From Phycicoccus sp. Root101 (GTDB lineage: Bacteria > Actinomycetota > Actinomycetes > Actinomycetales > Dermatophilaceae), in the NCBI RefSeq assembly GCF_001426245.1, contig NZ_LMCM01000001.1, positions 312,625 through 376,624 of the forward strand: a DNA stretch of 64,000 nt. The letters are read 5' to 3'. A model generated the notes under the pieces. That model ran no database searches and was not told the DNA's origin. It saw nothing but the letters and a program-made list of their open reading frames with translations. Of this stretch, positions 32,546 to 42,850 are shown in pieces. The translations under genes and the position numbers were made by a program. Positions within the stretch are counted from its first letter, which is position 1, and each line of letters starts with the position of its first letter.

Positions 32546-34408
32546 TCAACCGGTGTAGTGCGCGTCGAGCACCGTCTGGTACTTCTCGCTGACCGCCTTG
32601 CGGCGCAGCTTCAGGCTGGGCGTGAGGTCGCCGTCCTCGATCGTCAGGTCGTGGTCGAGGATCGTGAACTTCTTGATCTGCTCCCAGCGGTTGAGGTTCA
32701 CGTTGAGGGTGTCGACGTAGACCTGCACCATGTTGTGCGCCTCCTTCGACGTCACGATCTGCCGGTACGACCCGGAGACGCCGTGGTTGGCGGCCCAGTC
32801 CTGGATGGCCTCGGGGTCCAGCGTGACCAGTGCGGTGACGAAGTTGTGGTCGGCGCCGTAGACCATGAACTGGCTGACGTAGGGGCAGATGCCCTTGAAG
32901 GTCGACTCGATCATCGACGGCGCGACGTACTTGCCGCTCGAGGTCTTGAAGAAGTCCTTCTTGCGGTCGGTGATCTTGAGGTAGCCGCGGTCGTCGAGCT
33001 CCCCGATGTCACCGGTGTGCAGCCAGCCGTCGGCGTCCTTGGTCTCCGCCGTCTCGTCGGGCTTGTTGTGGTAGCCCTGCATGACGCCGGGGCCGCGCAG
33101 CAGGACCTCGCCGTCCTCGGCGATCCTCGCCTCCGTACCGGGCAGGGCCCAGCCCACGGTGCCGATCTCGTTGGAGGACGGGCGGTTCACGAAGGAGGCG
33201 GCACTCGTCTCGGTGAGCCCGTACCCCTCGAGGATGGTCAGCCCGATCGAGTCGAACCAGTTCGCGATGTCGTGGTTGAGGGCCGCGGACCCCGAGATGA
33301 AGAACCGGATGCGCCCACCGAACCGGCTGCGCACCTTGTGCAGCACCAGCTTGTCGGCCAGCGCCAGCTTGCTCGCGAGCATGCCGGTCGGCTTCTCCCC
33401 ACGGGCCCGCATGGCGGCGACGTCGCGCCCCACGCTCACCGACCAGACGAACAGCTTCTCCTTGAGCCCACCCTCCTTGGCCATCATCGTCGTGATCCGG
33501 CCGTAGGCCTTCTCGAAGATCCGGGGGGCGGCACCCATGAACGTCGGCTGCACCACGGCGAGGTTGTCGACGATCTTGTCGACCCGACCGTCGATCGCGG
33601 TCGGGAAGCCGACCTGCAGCGGCAGCGTCAGCAGGACCTTGCCGAAGACGTGGGCCAGCGGCAGCCAGAGGTACTGCAGGTCGTCGCTGCGCAGGATGCC
33701 GATGGCGTCCACGGCGGCGGCCTCGTAGACCCAGGCGTCGTGGGTGAGGCGCACGCCCTTGGGGCGACCGGTGGTACCCGAGGTGTAGATGATCGTGGCC
33801 AGCTGGTCCGGGTGCAGCGCGTCGATGCGGTCGTCGACGACGGAGGGGTTCGTGGCGAGCAGCCCGACACCCATCTCCTCCAGCTCGTCGAGACCGATCA
33901 CCCAGTCACCGTCCGGGGTGCCGGTGAACGTCACCACCCGGGCGACGTCCGGCATGTCGACCCGCCGGTCGCGCAGCTTGGCCACCTGCTCGTCGTCCTC
34001 GGCGAAGACGACCAGGCTGCCGGAGTTCGCCGCGATGTACGAGACGTCGGGCGCGATCGTCGTGGGGTAGATCGTCGTGGTGGCACCGCCGGCGCACATG
34101 ACCGCGAGGTCGGTCAGGGCCCACTCGTAGCGGGTGGAGGAGGCGATCGCGACCCGGTCCTCGGGGCTTACACCGAGGGCGATGAGCCCGGCGGCCAGGC
34201 GGTAGGCACGCTCGCGGACCTCGGTCCAGGTCACCGACTTCCACGTCTGCGTCCGCCCTCCCTCGGCGAAGCGGAACGCCTCCGCATCCGGGCTCTTCGC
34301 GACGCGGTCACGGAACAGGTGGGCGACGCTCTGGGCGCGACCCTCGATGACGGCGGTGTTCACGTGCTCGTCCAGGGCGGTGGTGCGGTGCTGCGTGTTG
34401 GTCGGCAT
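32546..34408 (-). CDS. Long-chain fatty-acid-CoA ligase (AMP-binding)
   Basis: A 620-residue acyl-adenylate-forming enzyme that activates fatty acids to acyl-CoA. The phosphate-binding loop YTSGTTGRPKG is at about 205-215. LEGYGLTETSAA is the adenine-contact motif. GWLHTGDIGELDDRGYLKITDRKKDFFKTSSGK gives the A8/FACS region; the second half is the bacterial FadD15 type with a long C-terminal domain. The ATG at 34408 is preceded by GGAAGG; an in-frame start 15 codons upstream is less likely. It is monocistronic between rodA and a terminator. Confidence 0.92.
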   Translation of the reverse strand: MPTNTQHRTTALDEHVNTAVIEGRAQSVAHLFRDRVAKSPDAEAFRFAEGGRTQTWKSVTWTEVRERAYRLAAGLIALGVSPEDRVAIASSTRYEWALTDLAVMCAGGATTTIYPTTIAPDVSYIAANSGSLVVFAEDDEQVAKLRDRRVDMPDVARVVTFTGTPDGDWVIGLDELEEMGVGLLATNPSVVDDRIDALHPDQLATIIYTSGTTGRPKGVRLTHDAWVYEAAAVDAIGILRSDDLQYLWLPLAHVFGKVLLTLPLQVGFPTAIDGRVDKIVDNLAVVQPTFMGAAPRIFEKAYGRITTMMAKEGGLKEKLFVWSVSVGRDVAAMRARGEKPTGMLASKLALADKLVLHKVRSRFGGRIRFFISGSAALNHDIANWFDSIGLTILEGYGLTETSAASFVNRPSSNEIGTVGWALPGTEARIAEDGEVLLRGPGVMQGYHNKPDETAETKDADGWLHTGDIGELDDRGYLKITDRKKDFFKTSSGKYVAPSMIESTFKGICPYVSQFMVYGADHNFVTALVTLDPEAIQDWAANHGVSGSYRQIVTSKEAHNMVQVYVDTLNVNLNRWEQIKKFTILDHDLTIEDGDLTPSLKLRRKAVSEKYQTVLDAHYTG

Positions 34409-34517
34409 GACCTTCCTCGGCTCGGCGGGGTGGGTTGCCGTGGATAGTGCCACGCCACTTCACCGAGTGGGGCCGATCAGGCGCGATTGTGCCCGAATGG
34501 CCACTGCGGGCCAGTGG

Positions 34518-35696
34518 TCACCGGGGGCGGCTGGACAGGTGCACGTTGTTGACCAGCCCGATCGCCAACCAGCAGGCGAACATGGACGAACCGCCATACG
34601 AGAGGAACGGCAGGGGCAACCCGGTGACCGGGGTGAGGCCGAGGTTCATGCCGACGTTCTCGAACACCTGGAAGAGCAGCCAGGTCGCCACGCCGATCGC
34701 CATCAGCCGGCCGAAGGCGTCCTGGGCACGGGTCGCCACGAGGACCGCGCGCAGGACGACGAACCCGAGCAGCACGAGCAGCCCGGCCGCCCCCACGAAG
34801 CCGAGCTCCTCCCCCGCGACGGAGAACACGAAGTCGGTCTGCTGGAACGGGATGAACCCACCCTGGGTCTGGTGACCCTCGAACAGCCCCTGCCCCTGCC
34901 AGCCGCCCGAACCGATCGCGATCCGCACCTGACGGGTCTGGTACCCGATCCCCTGGGGGTCGGCCTGGGGGTCGACGAAGGCGGTCAGGCGGTCGCGCTG
35001 GTAGGCACTGAGCACGGGGGTCGTGAGCGCCACCACGACCGCCGCCGCGACCAGACCGACCGCCAGGGCCAGCCACCGCTTCGGGGTGCCGGCGACGGCG
35101 ACCACACCCAGGGCCAGCGCCGCGAGGACGAGGGCCGAGCCGAGGTCGGGTTGGAGCAGCACGAGCCCCACGGGGACGGCGGCCACGGCCACCGCCAGGA
35201 GCAGGTCGCGGACGGTCGGCTCGGCACCGCGGTCGAGGCGCTCACCGAGGATGATGGCCAGGCCCAGGCAGAGCGCCGCCTTGGCGAACTCCGACGGCTG
35301 CACGGAGAACCCGCCCGGCAGCAGGATCCACGAGTGCGACCCGTTCACCGTCGACCCCACCGGGGTGAGGACGAGCAGCAGCCCCCCGACCGACACGAGG
35401 TAGAGCAGGGGGGCCAGCGCGCGCAGCAGCTGGTGCCCCATCCGGGTCACCAGGGCCGCGATGGTCAGGCCCACCGCCGTGGTGAACAGGTGCCGGACCA
35501 GGTATGCCGCCCCGGCCTCCTGCCGGGTCGCGGACCACACGAGCAGGGCCCCCACGAGTGACAGACCTAGGGCGGCGATGACCAGGCCCCAGTCGCTGCG
35601 GGCCCACAGCGAGGCTCCCCCGCTGGCCCTCGACCAGAACCCGCCCCGGCGGGAGGCGGTCAGGACGGGACGATCGAGGCCAGGACCTGTCGGCAC
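34518..35696 (-). CDS. rodA: FtsW/RodA family peptidoglycan polymerase (RodA-like)
   Basis: A roughly 392-residue SEDS protein with about ten membrane helices, which polymerises lipid II into glycan strands with a partner class B PBP. LLQPDLGSALVLAA, FQQTDFVFSVAGEELGF and the C-terminal LPLPFLSYGGSSMFA are SEDS signatures; the aspartate in TDF lies in the catalytic loop region. No strong start exists after the ribF stop. The GTG at 35696 is the nearest usable codon and overlaps the ribF 3' end by 37 bases, so the start is uncertain. No mreBCD or pbp gene accompanies it. Confidence 0.88.
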   Translation of the reverse strand: MPTGPGLDRPVLTASRRGGFWSRASGGASLWARSDWGLVIAALGLSLVGALLVWSATRQEAGAAYLVRHLFTTAVGLTIAALVTRMGHQLLRALAPLLYLVSVGGLLLVLTPVGSTVNGSHSWILLPGGFSVQPSEFAKAALCLGLAIILGERLDRGAEPTVRDLLLAVAVAAVPVGLVLLQPDLGSALVLAALALGVVAVAGTPKRWLALAVGLVAAAVVVALTTPVLSAYQRDRLTAFVDPQADPQGIGYQTRQVRIAIGSGGWQGQGLFEGHQTQGGFIPFQQTDFVFSVAGEELGFVGAAGLLVLLGFVVLRAVLVATRAQDAFGRLMAIGVATWLLFQVFENVGMNLGLTPVTGLPLPFLSYGGSSMFACWLAIGLVNNVHLSSRPR

Positions 35697-36622
35697 TTCT
35701 CGATGTCCCCGGCCATGGCCTCCAGCAGCTCTTCGATGGACTCGAAGCGCAGCGTCGGGCGGATGTGCTCCACGAACTCCACGGTGACCTGCTCGTCGTA
35801 GAGGTCGAGGTCGGTGCGGTCGAGGACGTAGGCCTCGACGGTGCGGACGGTGCCGTCGAAGGTCGGGTTGGTGCCGACCGAGACGGCGCACGGCAGGGTG
35901 CGCTCGGGGTCCTGGGTGGCCAGCCCGGTGCGGGTCAGCCAGCCGGCGTAGACGCCGTCCGCAGGGACGAGGCCCAGCGAGTCGTCGGACAGGTTCGCGG
36001 TCGGGTACCCCAGCTCGCGGCCACGGTGCGCGCCGTGGACCACCGTGCCGGTCATCCGGTGCGGTCGACCGAGGATCCCGGCAGCGGCCGCGACCTCACC
36101 GGCCGCCAGGTGGCGGCGCACGGCCGAGGACGACCAGCGCTCCCCCTCGCCGAGGTCGTCGAGGACGACGACGTCGAAGCCGTGGGTGGCGCCGAGCTCG
36201 CGCAGGGTGCCGACGTCGCCGGTGTAGCCGCGGCCGAACCCACGCGCGTCGGCGCCGACGACGAGCGCGGCGACACCGAGGGTGTCGACGAACGTGCGGA
36301 CGATGAACTCCTCCGCGGTCTGCTCGGCGAACTCGCGGGTGAAGTCGAGCACCAGCAGGCCGTCGAGCCCGGTCTCTGCGAGGAGCTCGTCGCGCAGCCG
36401 GCCGGGGGCGATGAGCTCCAGCCCACCCTCGGGGTGGAAGATCTCGGCCGGGTGGGGGTCGAAGGTGACGGCCACGCTCGGCAGGCCGCGGCGCGTTCCC
36501 TCCTCGACCAGCCGGCTCAGCACGGCGCGGTGACCGAGGTGGACCCCGTCGAAGTTGCCGAAGGTCGCCACGCTGCGTCGCAGCGAGTCAGGGGTCTGGG
36601 CGGGGTCGGTCCAGCGGTGCAC
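35660..36622 (-). CDS. ribF: Bifunctional riboflavin kinase / FAD synthetase
   Basis: A 320-residue RibF that converts riboflavin to FMN and then FAD. The N-terminal adenylyltransferase domain has ATFGNFDGVHLGHRAVL near residues 18-34 and the FDPHP block. The C-terminal kinase domain starts around 190 with GTVVHGAHRGRELGYPTANL. The GTG at 36622 gives the standard start (VHRWTDPAQTPDSLR). It follows truB by 10 bases on the same strand, the usual rbfA-truB-ribF operon. Its products supply the flavoproteins and the ApbE system in this window. Confidence 0.95.
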   Translation of the reverse strand: MHRWTDPAQTPDSLRRSVATFGNFDGVHLGHRAVLSRLVEEGTRRGLPSVAVTFDPHPAEIFHPEGGLELIAPGRLRDELLAETGLDGLLVLDFTREFAEQTAEEFIVRTFVDTLGVAALVVGADARGFGRGYTGDVGTLRELGATHGFDVVVLDDLGEGERWSSSAVRRHLAAGEVAAAAGILGRPHRMTGTVVHGAHRGRELGYPTANLSDDSLGLVPADGVYAGWLTRTGLATQDPERTLPCAVSVGTNPTFDGTVRTVEAYVLDRTDLDLYDEQVTVEFVEHIRPTLRFESIEELLEAMAGDIEKCRQVLASIVPS

Positions 36623-36632
36623 GGAGGACACT

Positions 36633-37547
36633 CTACGAACCCGCGGGGGCGAACACGACGTGCGACCTGGCTTTGTGACCGGACTCATCGAGCATCGCGA
36701 CCAGGGTGCCGTCGGGGGCGAAGGCCGCCACGGGCTCGGTGCGGCCCGGCTCGGCGGAGTCGATGCGCTGGCCGAAGCCGATCGTGCGCGCCTGCTCCTC
36801 GCTCAGCTCGCGCACGGCGAACTGCGCGCGAGCAGCGTCGGCGAGCACCGTGACCGGCACCTCCTCGGGCGAGTCGAGCCGGCCGAGGTCCTCCAGGGTG
36901 TGGGCCCGGTCCAGGGTGAACGCCCCGACGCGCGTGCGGCGCAGGGCGGTGAGGTGGCCCCCGACACCGAGGGCGACGCCGAGGTCGCGGGCGAGTGCGC
37001 GCACATAGGTGCCCGAGCTCACCGTCACCTCCACGTCGACGTCGAGCACGGGTGTGCCGTCGGCGTCGGCGGGACGGGTCGCGACCACCACGAACCGGCT
37101 GACCGTCGCCGGTCGGGCGGGGAGCTGGACGTCCTCGCCGGCGCGGACGCGGTGGTAGGACCGCTGGCCGTCGACCTTGATGGCCGAGACGCTGCTCGGC
37201 ACCTGCTGGATGTCTCCCGTGAGCTGGGCGACCGCGGCCCCCAGCGCCTCCGGGGTGACGCCGTCGGCCGCGGCCGAGGTGGTGACCTCGCCCTCGGCGT
37301 CGTCGGTGATCGTGGCCTGTCCGAGCCGGATGGTGGCGGTGTAGTCCTTGTCGCAGCCGACGAGGAAGGTCAGCAGCTTGGTCGCCCGGCCGATGCCGAG
37401 GACGAGGACGCCTGTGGCCATCGGGTCGAGGGTCCCGGCGTGACCGACCTTGCGGGTGCCGCACAGGCGTCGGCCGCGGCCCACGACGTCGTGGCTGGTC
37501 CAGCCGGCGGGCTTGTCGACGACCAGGAGGCCGTCAGGCGCGGGCAT
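36633..37547 (-). CDS. truB: tRNA pseudouridine(55) synthase
   Basis: A 304-residue TruB that makes pseudouridine 55 in the T-loop of tRNAs. The start GLLVVDKPAGWTSHDVV is typical and the catalytic aspartate is Asp41 in GHAGTLDPMATG. It overlaps the rbfA end by 14 bases, indicating coupled translation. The C-terminal PUA-like region is short, as in Actinobacteria. Confidence 0.96.
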   Translation of the reverse strand: MPAPDGLLVVDKPAGWTSHDVVGRGRRLCGTRKVGHAGTLDPMATGVLVLGIGRATKLLTFLVGCDKDYTATIRLGQATITDDAEGEVTTSAAADGVTPEALGAAVAQLTGDIQQVPSSVSAIKVDGQRSYHRVRAGEDVQLPARPATVSRFVVVATRPADADGTPVLDVDVEVTVSSGTYVRALARDLGVALGVGGHLTALRRTRVGAFTLDRAHTLEDLGRLDSPEEVPVTVLADAARAQFAVRELSEEQARTIGFGQRIDSAEPGRTEPVAAFAPDGTLVAMLDESGHKARSHVVFAPAGS

Positions 37548-38043
37548 CCGACGCCGTGCCGTCCTCGGTCAGACCGCCCGTGTCGCTGTCGTCGCTGTCG
37601 GCCTCGTCGCCCACGGGAGCGTCGTCCTCGTCCTTGCGGTACGGGTCGGCCTCCCCCGCGTACGTCGCACCGGCAGCGGCGGCCGCCACGGCGGCGTCGC
37701 GCTCCTTGGCCTCGCGCAGCAGCTCCTCGAGGTGCGAGGCGGTCTCCGGGATGGCGTCGGCGAAGAAGTCCAGGCTCGGCGTCAGGCGGATCTTGATCTG
37801 CTGGCCGACGAACGAGCGCAGCCGGCCCTTGTTCTTCTCGAGCAGGGCCGCGGTCCGCGCGCGCTGGGCCTCGTCACCGAAGACGGTGTAGAAGACCGAT
37901 GCGTGCTGGAGGTCACCGGTGACGCGGACGTCGGTGATGGTGATGAAACCGAGGTCGGGGTCCTTGACGATCGACACGACGTTGGCCGCGATGAGGACCT
38001 TGATGCGGTCGGCGATCTTGCGGGCGCGTCCGGTGTCAGCCAC
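37534..38043 (-). CDS. rbfA: 30S ribosome-binding factor A
   Basis: A 169-residue RbfA, a KH-fold protein that helps mature the 16S rRNA 5' end. The core runs RARKIADRIKVLIAANV, DPDLGFITITDVRVTGDL and RSFVGQQIKIRLTPSLDFF. The C-terminal 50 residues are an acidic extension common in Actinobacteria. The start is GTG at 38043. The gap to infB (182 bases) contains a terminator hairpin, so rbfA-truB-ribF may be transcribed from their own promoter. Confidence 0.95.
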   Translation of the reverse strand: MADTGRARKIADRIKVLIAANVVSIVKDPDLGFITITDVRVTGDLQHASVFYTVFGDEAQRARTAALLEKNKGRLRSFVGQQIKIRLTPSLDFFADAIPETASHLEELLREAKERDAAVAAAAAGATYAGEADPYRKDEDDAPVGDEADSDDSDTGGLTEDGTASDARA

Positions 38044-38180
38044 GAGCGGTCTCCTTGCTGGGAATCGGTGGGGCGGAGGCGAAGCTGGATGGTGGCGCGC
38101 CGCACCGTGAGAGAGCTTGTGAGAGGTGCAAGCGCCGTCATCCAGCGAAGCCGCGGGCGACGTCACCGTCGCCCAGTGAG

Positions 38181-38210
38181 GCCGGGGGCGACCGTTGGGC
38201 CGCCCCCGGC
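38181..38210 (-). terminator. Terminator-like hairpin after infB
   Basis: GCCGGGGGCG (38181-38190) pairs with CGCCCCCGGC (38201-38210); the loop is 10 bases. It lies 16 bases past the infB stop. The rest of the infB-rbfA gap has no gene; the DUF503 gene often found at this point is absent. Confidence 0.65.
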
Positions 38211-38225
38211 TCACGCTGCATACGA

Positions 38226-41156
38226 TCAGGCGCGCGGCTTCTCGCGCATCTCGTACGTGGCGATGAGGTCGCCGAGCTGGAGGTCGTTGTACGACCCCAG
38301 GTTGATACCGCACTCGAAGCCCTCGCGGACCTCGGTGACGTCGTCCTTGAACCGGCGCAGGCCGGCGATCTCGACGTTCTCAGAGACGACGACGCCGTTG
38401 CGGGTGATCCGGGCGCGGGTGCCGCGCTTGATCTCGCCGCTGCGGACGATCGATCCGGCGATGTTGCCGAACTTGCTGGAGCGGAAGATCTCGCGGATCT
38501 CGGCGGTGCCGAGCTCCACCTCCTCGAACTCCGGCTTGAGCATGCCCTTGAGCGCTGCCTCGATCTCCTCGATGGCCTGGTAGATCACCGAGTAGTAGCG
38601 GATCTCGACGCCCTCGCGCTCGGCGTAGTCAGCGTTCTGGCCCTCGGCCCGGACGTTGTAGCCGATGATGATGGCGTCGGACGCCATCGCGAGGTTGATG
38701 TTGTTCATCGTGATCGCACCGACGCCGCGGTCGATGATCCGCAGGTCGACCTCGTCGCCCACGTCGATCTGCAGGAGCGCGTCCTCGAGCGCCTCGACAG
38801 AACCGGACACGTCGCCCTTGAGGATGAGGTTGAGCGTCTCGACCTTGCCGGCCGCGAGCGCCTCGTTGAGGTCCTCGAGGGAGATGCGCTTGCGGGCCTT
38901 GGCCAGGGAGGCCTGGCGGTCGGCAGCTTCGCGCCGCTCGGCGATCTGACGGGCCGTGCGGTCGTCCGGGGCCACCACGAAGGTGTCACCGGCGCGCGGG
39001 ACCGAGGACAGACCGAGCACCTGCACGGGACGGGACGGACCCGCCTCCTTGAGGTTGTTGCCGTGCTCGTCGAGCATCGCGCGGACGCGGCCGTAGGCCG
39101 AACCCGTGACGATGGCGTCACCGACGTGCAGGGTGCCGGCCTGGACCAGCACCGTGGCCGTGGCGCCACGGCCACGGTCGAGGTTGGCCTCGATCGCGAC
39201 ACCGCGGGCGTCGCGGTCGGCGTTGGCGCGCAGGTCGAGCGCGGCGTCGGCGGTGAGCAGGACGGCCTCGAGGAGGGCGTCGATGTTCTGCCCGGCCTTG
39301 GCCGACACGTCGACGAACATCGTCTCGCCGCCGTACTCCTCGGCCACCAGGTTGTACTCGGTGAGCTGCTGGCGGACCTTGGACGGGTTCGCACCCTCGA
39401 CGTCGATCTTGTTCACCGCGACCACGATCGGGACGTCCGCAGCCTGGGCGTGGTTGAGCGCCTCGATGGTCTGCGGCATCACGCCGTCGTCGGCCGCGAC
39501 CACGAGGATCGCGATGTCGGTGACCTTCGCACCACGGGCACGCATGGCGGTGAACGCCTCGTGACCCGGGGTGTCGATGAAGGTGATCGGACGGTCGACG
39601 CCCTCGTGCATCTTGTGCACCTGGTAGGCACCGATGTGCTGCGTGATGCCACCGGACTCGCCACCGGCGACGTCCTCGTTGCGGATGGCGTCGAGCAGGC
39701 GGGTCTTTCCGTGGTCGACGTGACCCATGACGGTCACGACCGGCGGACGGGCCTCGAGGTCCTCGTCGTCCTCACCCTCGATACCCGTCTCCAGGTCGAT
39801 GTTGAAGGCGTCGAAGAGCTCCTTCTCCTCCTCCTCGGGGGAGACGACCTCGATGTTGTAGCCGAGCTCGACACCGAGCAGCTTGAAGGTGTCCTCGTCC
39901 AGCGACTGGGTGGCCGTGGCCATCTCGCCGAGGTGGAAGAGCACCGTCACCAGCGCGCCGGGGTTGGCGTTGATCTTGTCGGCGAAGTCGCTGAGCGACG
40001 AGCCGCGACGGACCCGGATGAGGGTCGTGCCGTTGCCGCGGGGCACGCTGACGCCACCGAGCGACGGCGCCTGCATCTGCTCGAACTCCTGGCGCTTCGC
40101 ACGCTTGGACTTGCGGCCACGGACCGGACGACCGCCACCGCGACCGAACGCACCCGCGGTCGAGCCGCGACCTGCGCCACCGCGGAAGCCACCGCCACCG
40201 GGGCGACCGGCGAAACCGCCACCACCTGCACCGGCACCGGGACCACCGGGGCCACGACCAGCGGCACCGGGACCACCGGGGCCACGGGCGCCGCCACGGG
40301 CGGGACGCTCCCCGGGACGACCGACCGCACTGCGGTCGGGCATCATGCCCGGGCTCGGACGGGGACCGCCGGGACGGGGTCCGCCCGGGCCGGCGGTGCC
40401 GCCGGGACGCGGGCCGGCAGCACCAGCGCCGCCGGGGCGGCTCTGCGGGCGCGGCATGCCCTGCGACGGGGCGAACGGGTTGTTGCCGGGACGCGTGGAC
40501 TCGCGCGGGCCACCCTCGCGGGTGCCGCCCTCACGAGTGCCGCCGTCACGACCGGTGCGCATGCCCTGGCTGGGCGCGAACGGGTTGTTGCCGGGGCGCG
40601 GGGCACCCGGGCGGGGGGCGGACGACTGGCCACCGGGGCGCGGCGCGGAGCCGGGGCGGGGTGCCGACGGGGCGCCACCCTGCCTGTCGCTGTCGCGGGC
40701 GGACTGCACGTCGGCCTTGGCAGCCGGCGCCGCGGGGGCCGCGGGGGCCGCGGGGGCCGCCGGGGCCGGAGCCGCGGGGGTCGCCTTGGCGGCCGGAGCT
40801 GCCGGCGCGGGGGCCTGGGCAGCAGGTGCGGCAGCCGGGGCCGGTGCGGCGGGAGCTGCGGGAGCAGCCTGTGCCGCCGGGGCGGCGGGCTCGGCAGGAG
40901 CCTGCTTCGCCGGGGCCGGCGGGGTGGGGGCTGCCGGAGCGGCAGGTGCGGCAGCAGCCGGCTTGGCCGGTGCAGCCTTGGCGGCCGGGGACTTCTTGTC
41001 CTCCGGGAAGGTCTCCGTCGCCTTGCGGACGACGGGGGCCTCGATGGTCGAGCTGGCGGTCTTGACGTACTCGCCGATGCTGTTGAGGTGGGCGATCAGC
41101 GTCTTGCTGTCGGTGCCGAGCTCTTTGGCGAGCGCGCTTACACGGACCTTGGCCAC
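38226..41156 (-). CDS. infB: Translation initiation factor IF-2
   Basis: A 976-residue IF-2 that places initiator tRNA on the 30S subunit and promotes subunit joining by GTP hydrolysis. The N-terminal IF2_N domain ([20 protein letters not shown]) is followed by a long Ala/Pro-rich and then Gly/Arg-rich linker (about 50-345), the source of much of its length. The G domain has [12 protein letters not shown] at about 476-487, DTPGHEAF and NKID. Domains II-IV follow to the C-terminus. Upstream are ylxR, nusA and rimP in standard order. Confidence 0.97.
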   Translation of the reverse strand: MAKVRVSALAKELGTDSKTLIAHLNSIGEYVKTASSTIEAPVVRKATETFPEDKKSPAAKAAPAKPAAAAPAAPAAPTPPAPAKQAPAEPAAPAAQAAPAAPAAPAPAAAPAAQAPAPAAPAAKATPAAPAPAAPAAPAAPAAPAAKADVQSARDSDRQGGAPSAPRPGSAPRPGGQSSAPRPGAPRPGNNPFAPSQGMRTGRDGGTREGGTREGGPRESTRPGNNPFAPSQGMPRPQSRPGGAGAAGPRPGGTAGPGGPRPGGPRPSPGMMPDRSAVGRPGERPARGGARGPGGPGAAGRGPGGPGAGAGGGGFAGRPGGGGFRGGAGRGSTAGAFGRGGGRPVRGRKSKRAKRQEFEQMQAPSLGGVSVPRGNGTTLIRVRRGSSLSDFADKINANPGALVTVLFHLGEMATATQSLDEDTFKLLGVELGYNIEVVSPEEEEKELFDAFNIDLETGIEGEDDEDLEARPPVVTVMGHVDHGKTRLLDAIRNEDVAGGESGGITQHIGAYQVHKMHEGVDRPITFIDTPGHEAFTAMRARGAKVTDIAILVVAADDGVMPQTIEALNHAQAADVPIVVAVNKIDVEGANPSKVRQQLTEYNLVAEEYGGETMFVDVSAKAGQNIDALLEAVLLTADAALDLRANADRDARGVAIEANLDRGRGATATVLVQAGTLHVGDAIVTGSAYGRVRAMLDEHGNNLKEAGPSRPVQVLGLSSVPRAGDTFVVAPDDRTARQIAERREAADRQASLAKARKRISLEDLNEALAAGKVETLNLILKGDVSGSVEALEDALLQIDVGDEVDLRIIDRGVGAITMNNINLAMASDAIIIGYNVRAEGQNADYAEREGVEIRYYSVIYQAIEEIEAALKGMLKPEFEEVELGTAEIREIFRSSKFGNIAGSIVRSGEIKRGTRARITRNGVVVSENVEIAGLRRFKDDVTEVREGFECGINLGSYNDLQLGDLIATYEMREKPRA

Positions 41157-41310
41157 GTTTCTCCTGTTCCTGGTCCGTGCCAGGACAGGCGCGGACCGTC
41201 GTTACTGCTGGGGGGAGCTCATTGCTGAGTTCTCATCGGGTGCTCATCAGCGGTCAAACCCACTCTCTGTTACGAGTCATGGTCGGTTCCCATAGCGATG
41301 GACGGTTGGT

Positions 41311-41676
41311 TCAAAGGGTGTTCGACGGCTGGTCTGGACCTCGGTCGTCGACCAACCCTCGAACGTGTGCTGCGACGGCTTCGGGGCCGGCCGTGGCGCC
41401 GACACGCAGCGCTCGACCGAACGCCCGTCGGCGTAGGGCCTGCTCGAGGCAGTCGCCCGTGGGGTGCAGCCATGCGCCACGCCCCGGCAGGCGGCGCCAC
41501 GGATCCGGCACCAACCGGGTCTCCCCGGCCTCGTCCTTCTCCGCGACCACTCGCAGGAGTGCCGACCAGCTATCCGTCCCGCGGCACCCCACACACGTCC
41601 GGACGGGAGTCCGGGGCGTCGTGCGGGTGGTGTCGTCCTGTGCTGCGGGCTGGGGTCCAGTCCGGTCGGTCACCAC
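41311..41676 (-). CDS. ylxR: YlxR family RNA-binding protein (DUF448)
   Basis: A 121-residue YlxR protein. The motif VRTCVGCRG with two cysteines and the GRGAWLHP block are family signatures. YlxR proteins bind RNA and have been linked to RNase P or nucleoid regulation in other bacteria. Start is one of two adjacent GTG codons at 41676/41673. It lies between nusA (11 bases away) and infB, the normal order. Confidence 0.92.
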   Translation of the reverse strand: MVTDRTGPQPAAQDDTTRTTPRTPVRTCVGCRGTDSWSALLRVVAEKDEAGETRLVPDPWRRLPGRGAWLHPTGDCLEQALRRRAFGRALRVGATAGPEAVAAHVRGLVDDRGPDQPSNTL

Positions 41677-41687
41677 CAGTCTATCCC

Positions 41688-42848
41688 CTACCGGCGCCCG
41701 GGTGCGTCATCCGGACCGCGGCGGGGGGCCCCGGAGCCCCCTCGCGGAGCACCGCCACCAGCGGTCCCAGCGTCACCACCAGCCCCGGTGGTGCCGTCTG
41801 CCTGGGTGTCGGGGCGGATGTCGATGCGCCAGCCGGTGAGCTTGGCGGCGAGCCGGGCGTTCTGGCCCTCCTTGCCGATGGCCAGGGAGAGCTGGTAGTC
41901 GGGGACGATGACGCGGGCCGACCGCAGCTGCGGGTCGACGATCTCGACCGACTCGACCCGCGAGGGCGACAGGGCCGCCGCGACGAACGTCCGGGCGTCG
42001 TCGGAGTAGTCGACGATGTCGATCTTCTCGCCGTGCAGCTCGGTCATCACCGCGCGCACCCGGGCGCCCATGGGGCCGATGCAGGCACCCTTGGCGTTGA
42101 GCCCGGCCACCTTGGAGTGGACGGCGATCTTCGTGCGGTGCCCCGCCTCGCGGGCCAGCGCCGCGATCTCGACGGAGCCGTCGGCGATCTCGGGCACCTC
42201 GAGCGCGAACAGCTTGCGCACGAGGTTGGGGTGGGTGCGGGACAGACCGATCTGTGGGCCCTTGGGGCCGCGGCGCACCGAGACCACGAAGCAGCGCAGG
42301 CGCTCGCCGTGCACGTACTTCTCGCCCGGCACCTGCTCGGACAGGGGGAGGATCCCCTCGACGGTGCCGAAGTCCACGGTGACGTGGCGCGGGTCCGGGC
42401 TCTGCTGGATGACGCCGGCGACGACGTCGCCCTCGCGGCCCTTGAAGTCGCCCATGATGGCGTCGTCCTCGAGGTCGCGCAGTCGCTGCACGATGACCTG
42501 GCGGGCCGTGGCGGCGGCGATGCGACCGAACCCCGTGGGGGTGTCGTCGAACTCGGGACCGAACTCGCGGACCGGTCGCTCGGGTGCGCGGACGGGTGCC
42601 GTGGCCTCGGCGTCGTCGCCGGGCTCCTCGACGGGCGGCCCCACCGGCTCGGGGGCGGGCAGCTCCTCCTTGGCCCAGACGACGACGTGACCGGTCTTGC
42701 GGTCCAGCTCGACGCGGGCGTTGCGGTAGGAGTCGTCGGTGCGGTGGTAGGCCACCAGCAGGGCCTGCTCGATCGCGGGGATGAGGATGTCGAGGGAGAT
42801 GTCGCGCTCGCGCTCGAGCGCCCTCAGGGCAGCAAGGTCGATGTCCAT
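41688..42848 (-). CDS. nusA: Transcription termination/antitermination factor NusA
   Basis: A 386-residue NusA that binds RNA polymerase and nascent RNA to control pausing and termination. The N-terminal domain begins [20 protein letters not shown]. An insertion rich in Glu/Ala/Pro at about 65-100 is followed by an S1 domain ([18 protein letters not shown]), then two KH domains with [14 protein letters not shown] and [17 protein letters not shown]. The C-terminus ends in a Gly/Arg tail and lacks the extra repeats of proteobacteria. It starts two bases after rimP. Confidence 0.96.
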   Translation of the reverse strand: MDIDLAALRALERERDISLDILIPAIEQALLVAYHRTDDSYRNARVELDRKTGHVVVWAKEELPAPEPVGPPVEEPGDDAEATAPVRAPERPVREFGPEFDDTPTGFGRIAAATARQVIVQRLRDLEDDAIMGDFKGREGDVVAGVIQQSPDPRHVTVDFGTVEGILPLSEQVPGEKYVHGERLRCFVVSVRRGPKGPQIGLSRTHPNLVRKLFALEVPEIADGSVEIAALAREAGHRTKIAVHSKVAGLNAKGACIGPMGARVRAVMTELHGEKIDIVDYSDDARTFVAAALSPSRVESVEIVDPQLRSARVIVPDYQLSLAIGKEGQNARLAAKLTGWRIDIRPDTQADGTTGAGGDAGTAGGGAPRGGSGAPRRGPDDAPGRR

Positions 42849-42850
42849 GG

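Noticed and set aside
38055-41228. A 1057-codon open frame on the plus strand opposite infB, and similar long frames opposite rne (14748-17486) and around 907-3384
   Set aside because: They are mirror images of real high-GC genes, translate to low-complexity Arg/Asp/Gly/Val sequence without domains, and conflict with clearly conserved proteins on the other strand.
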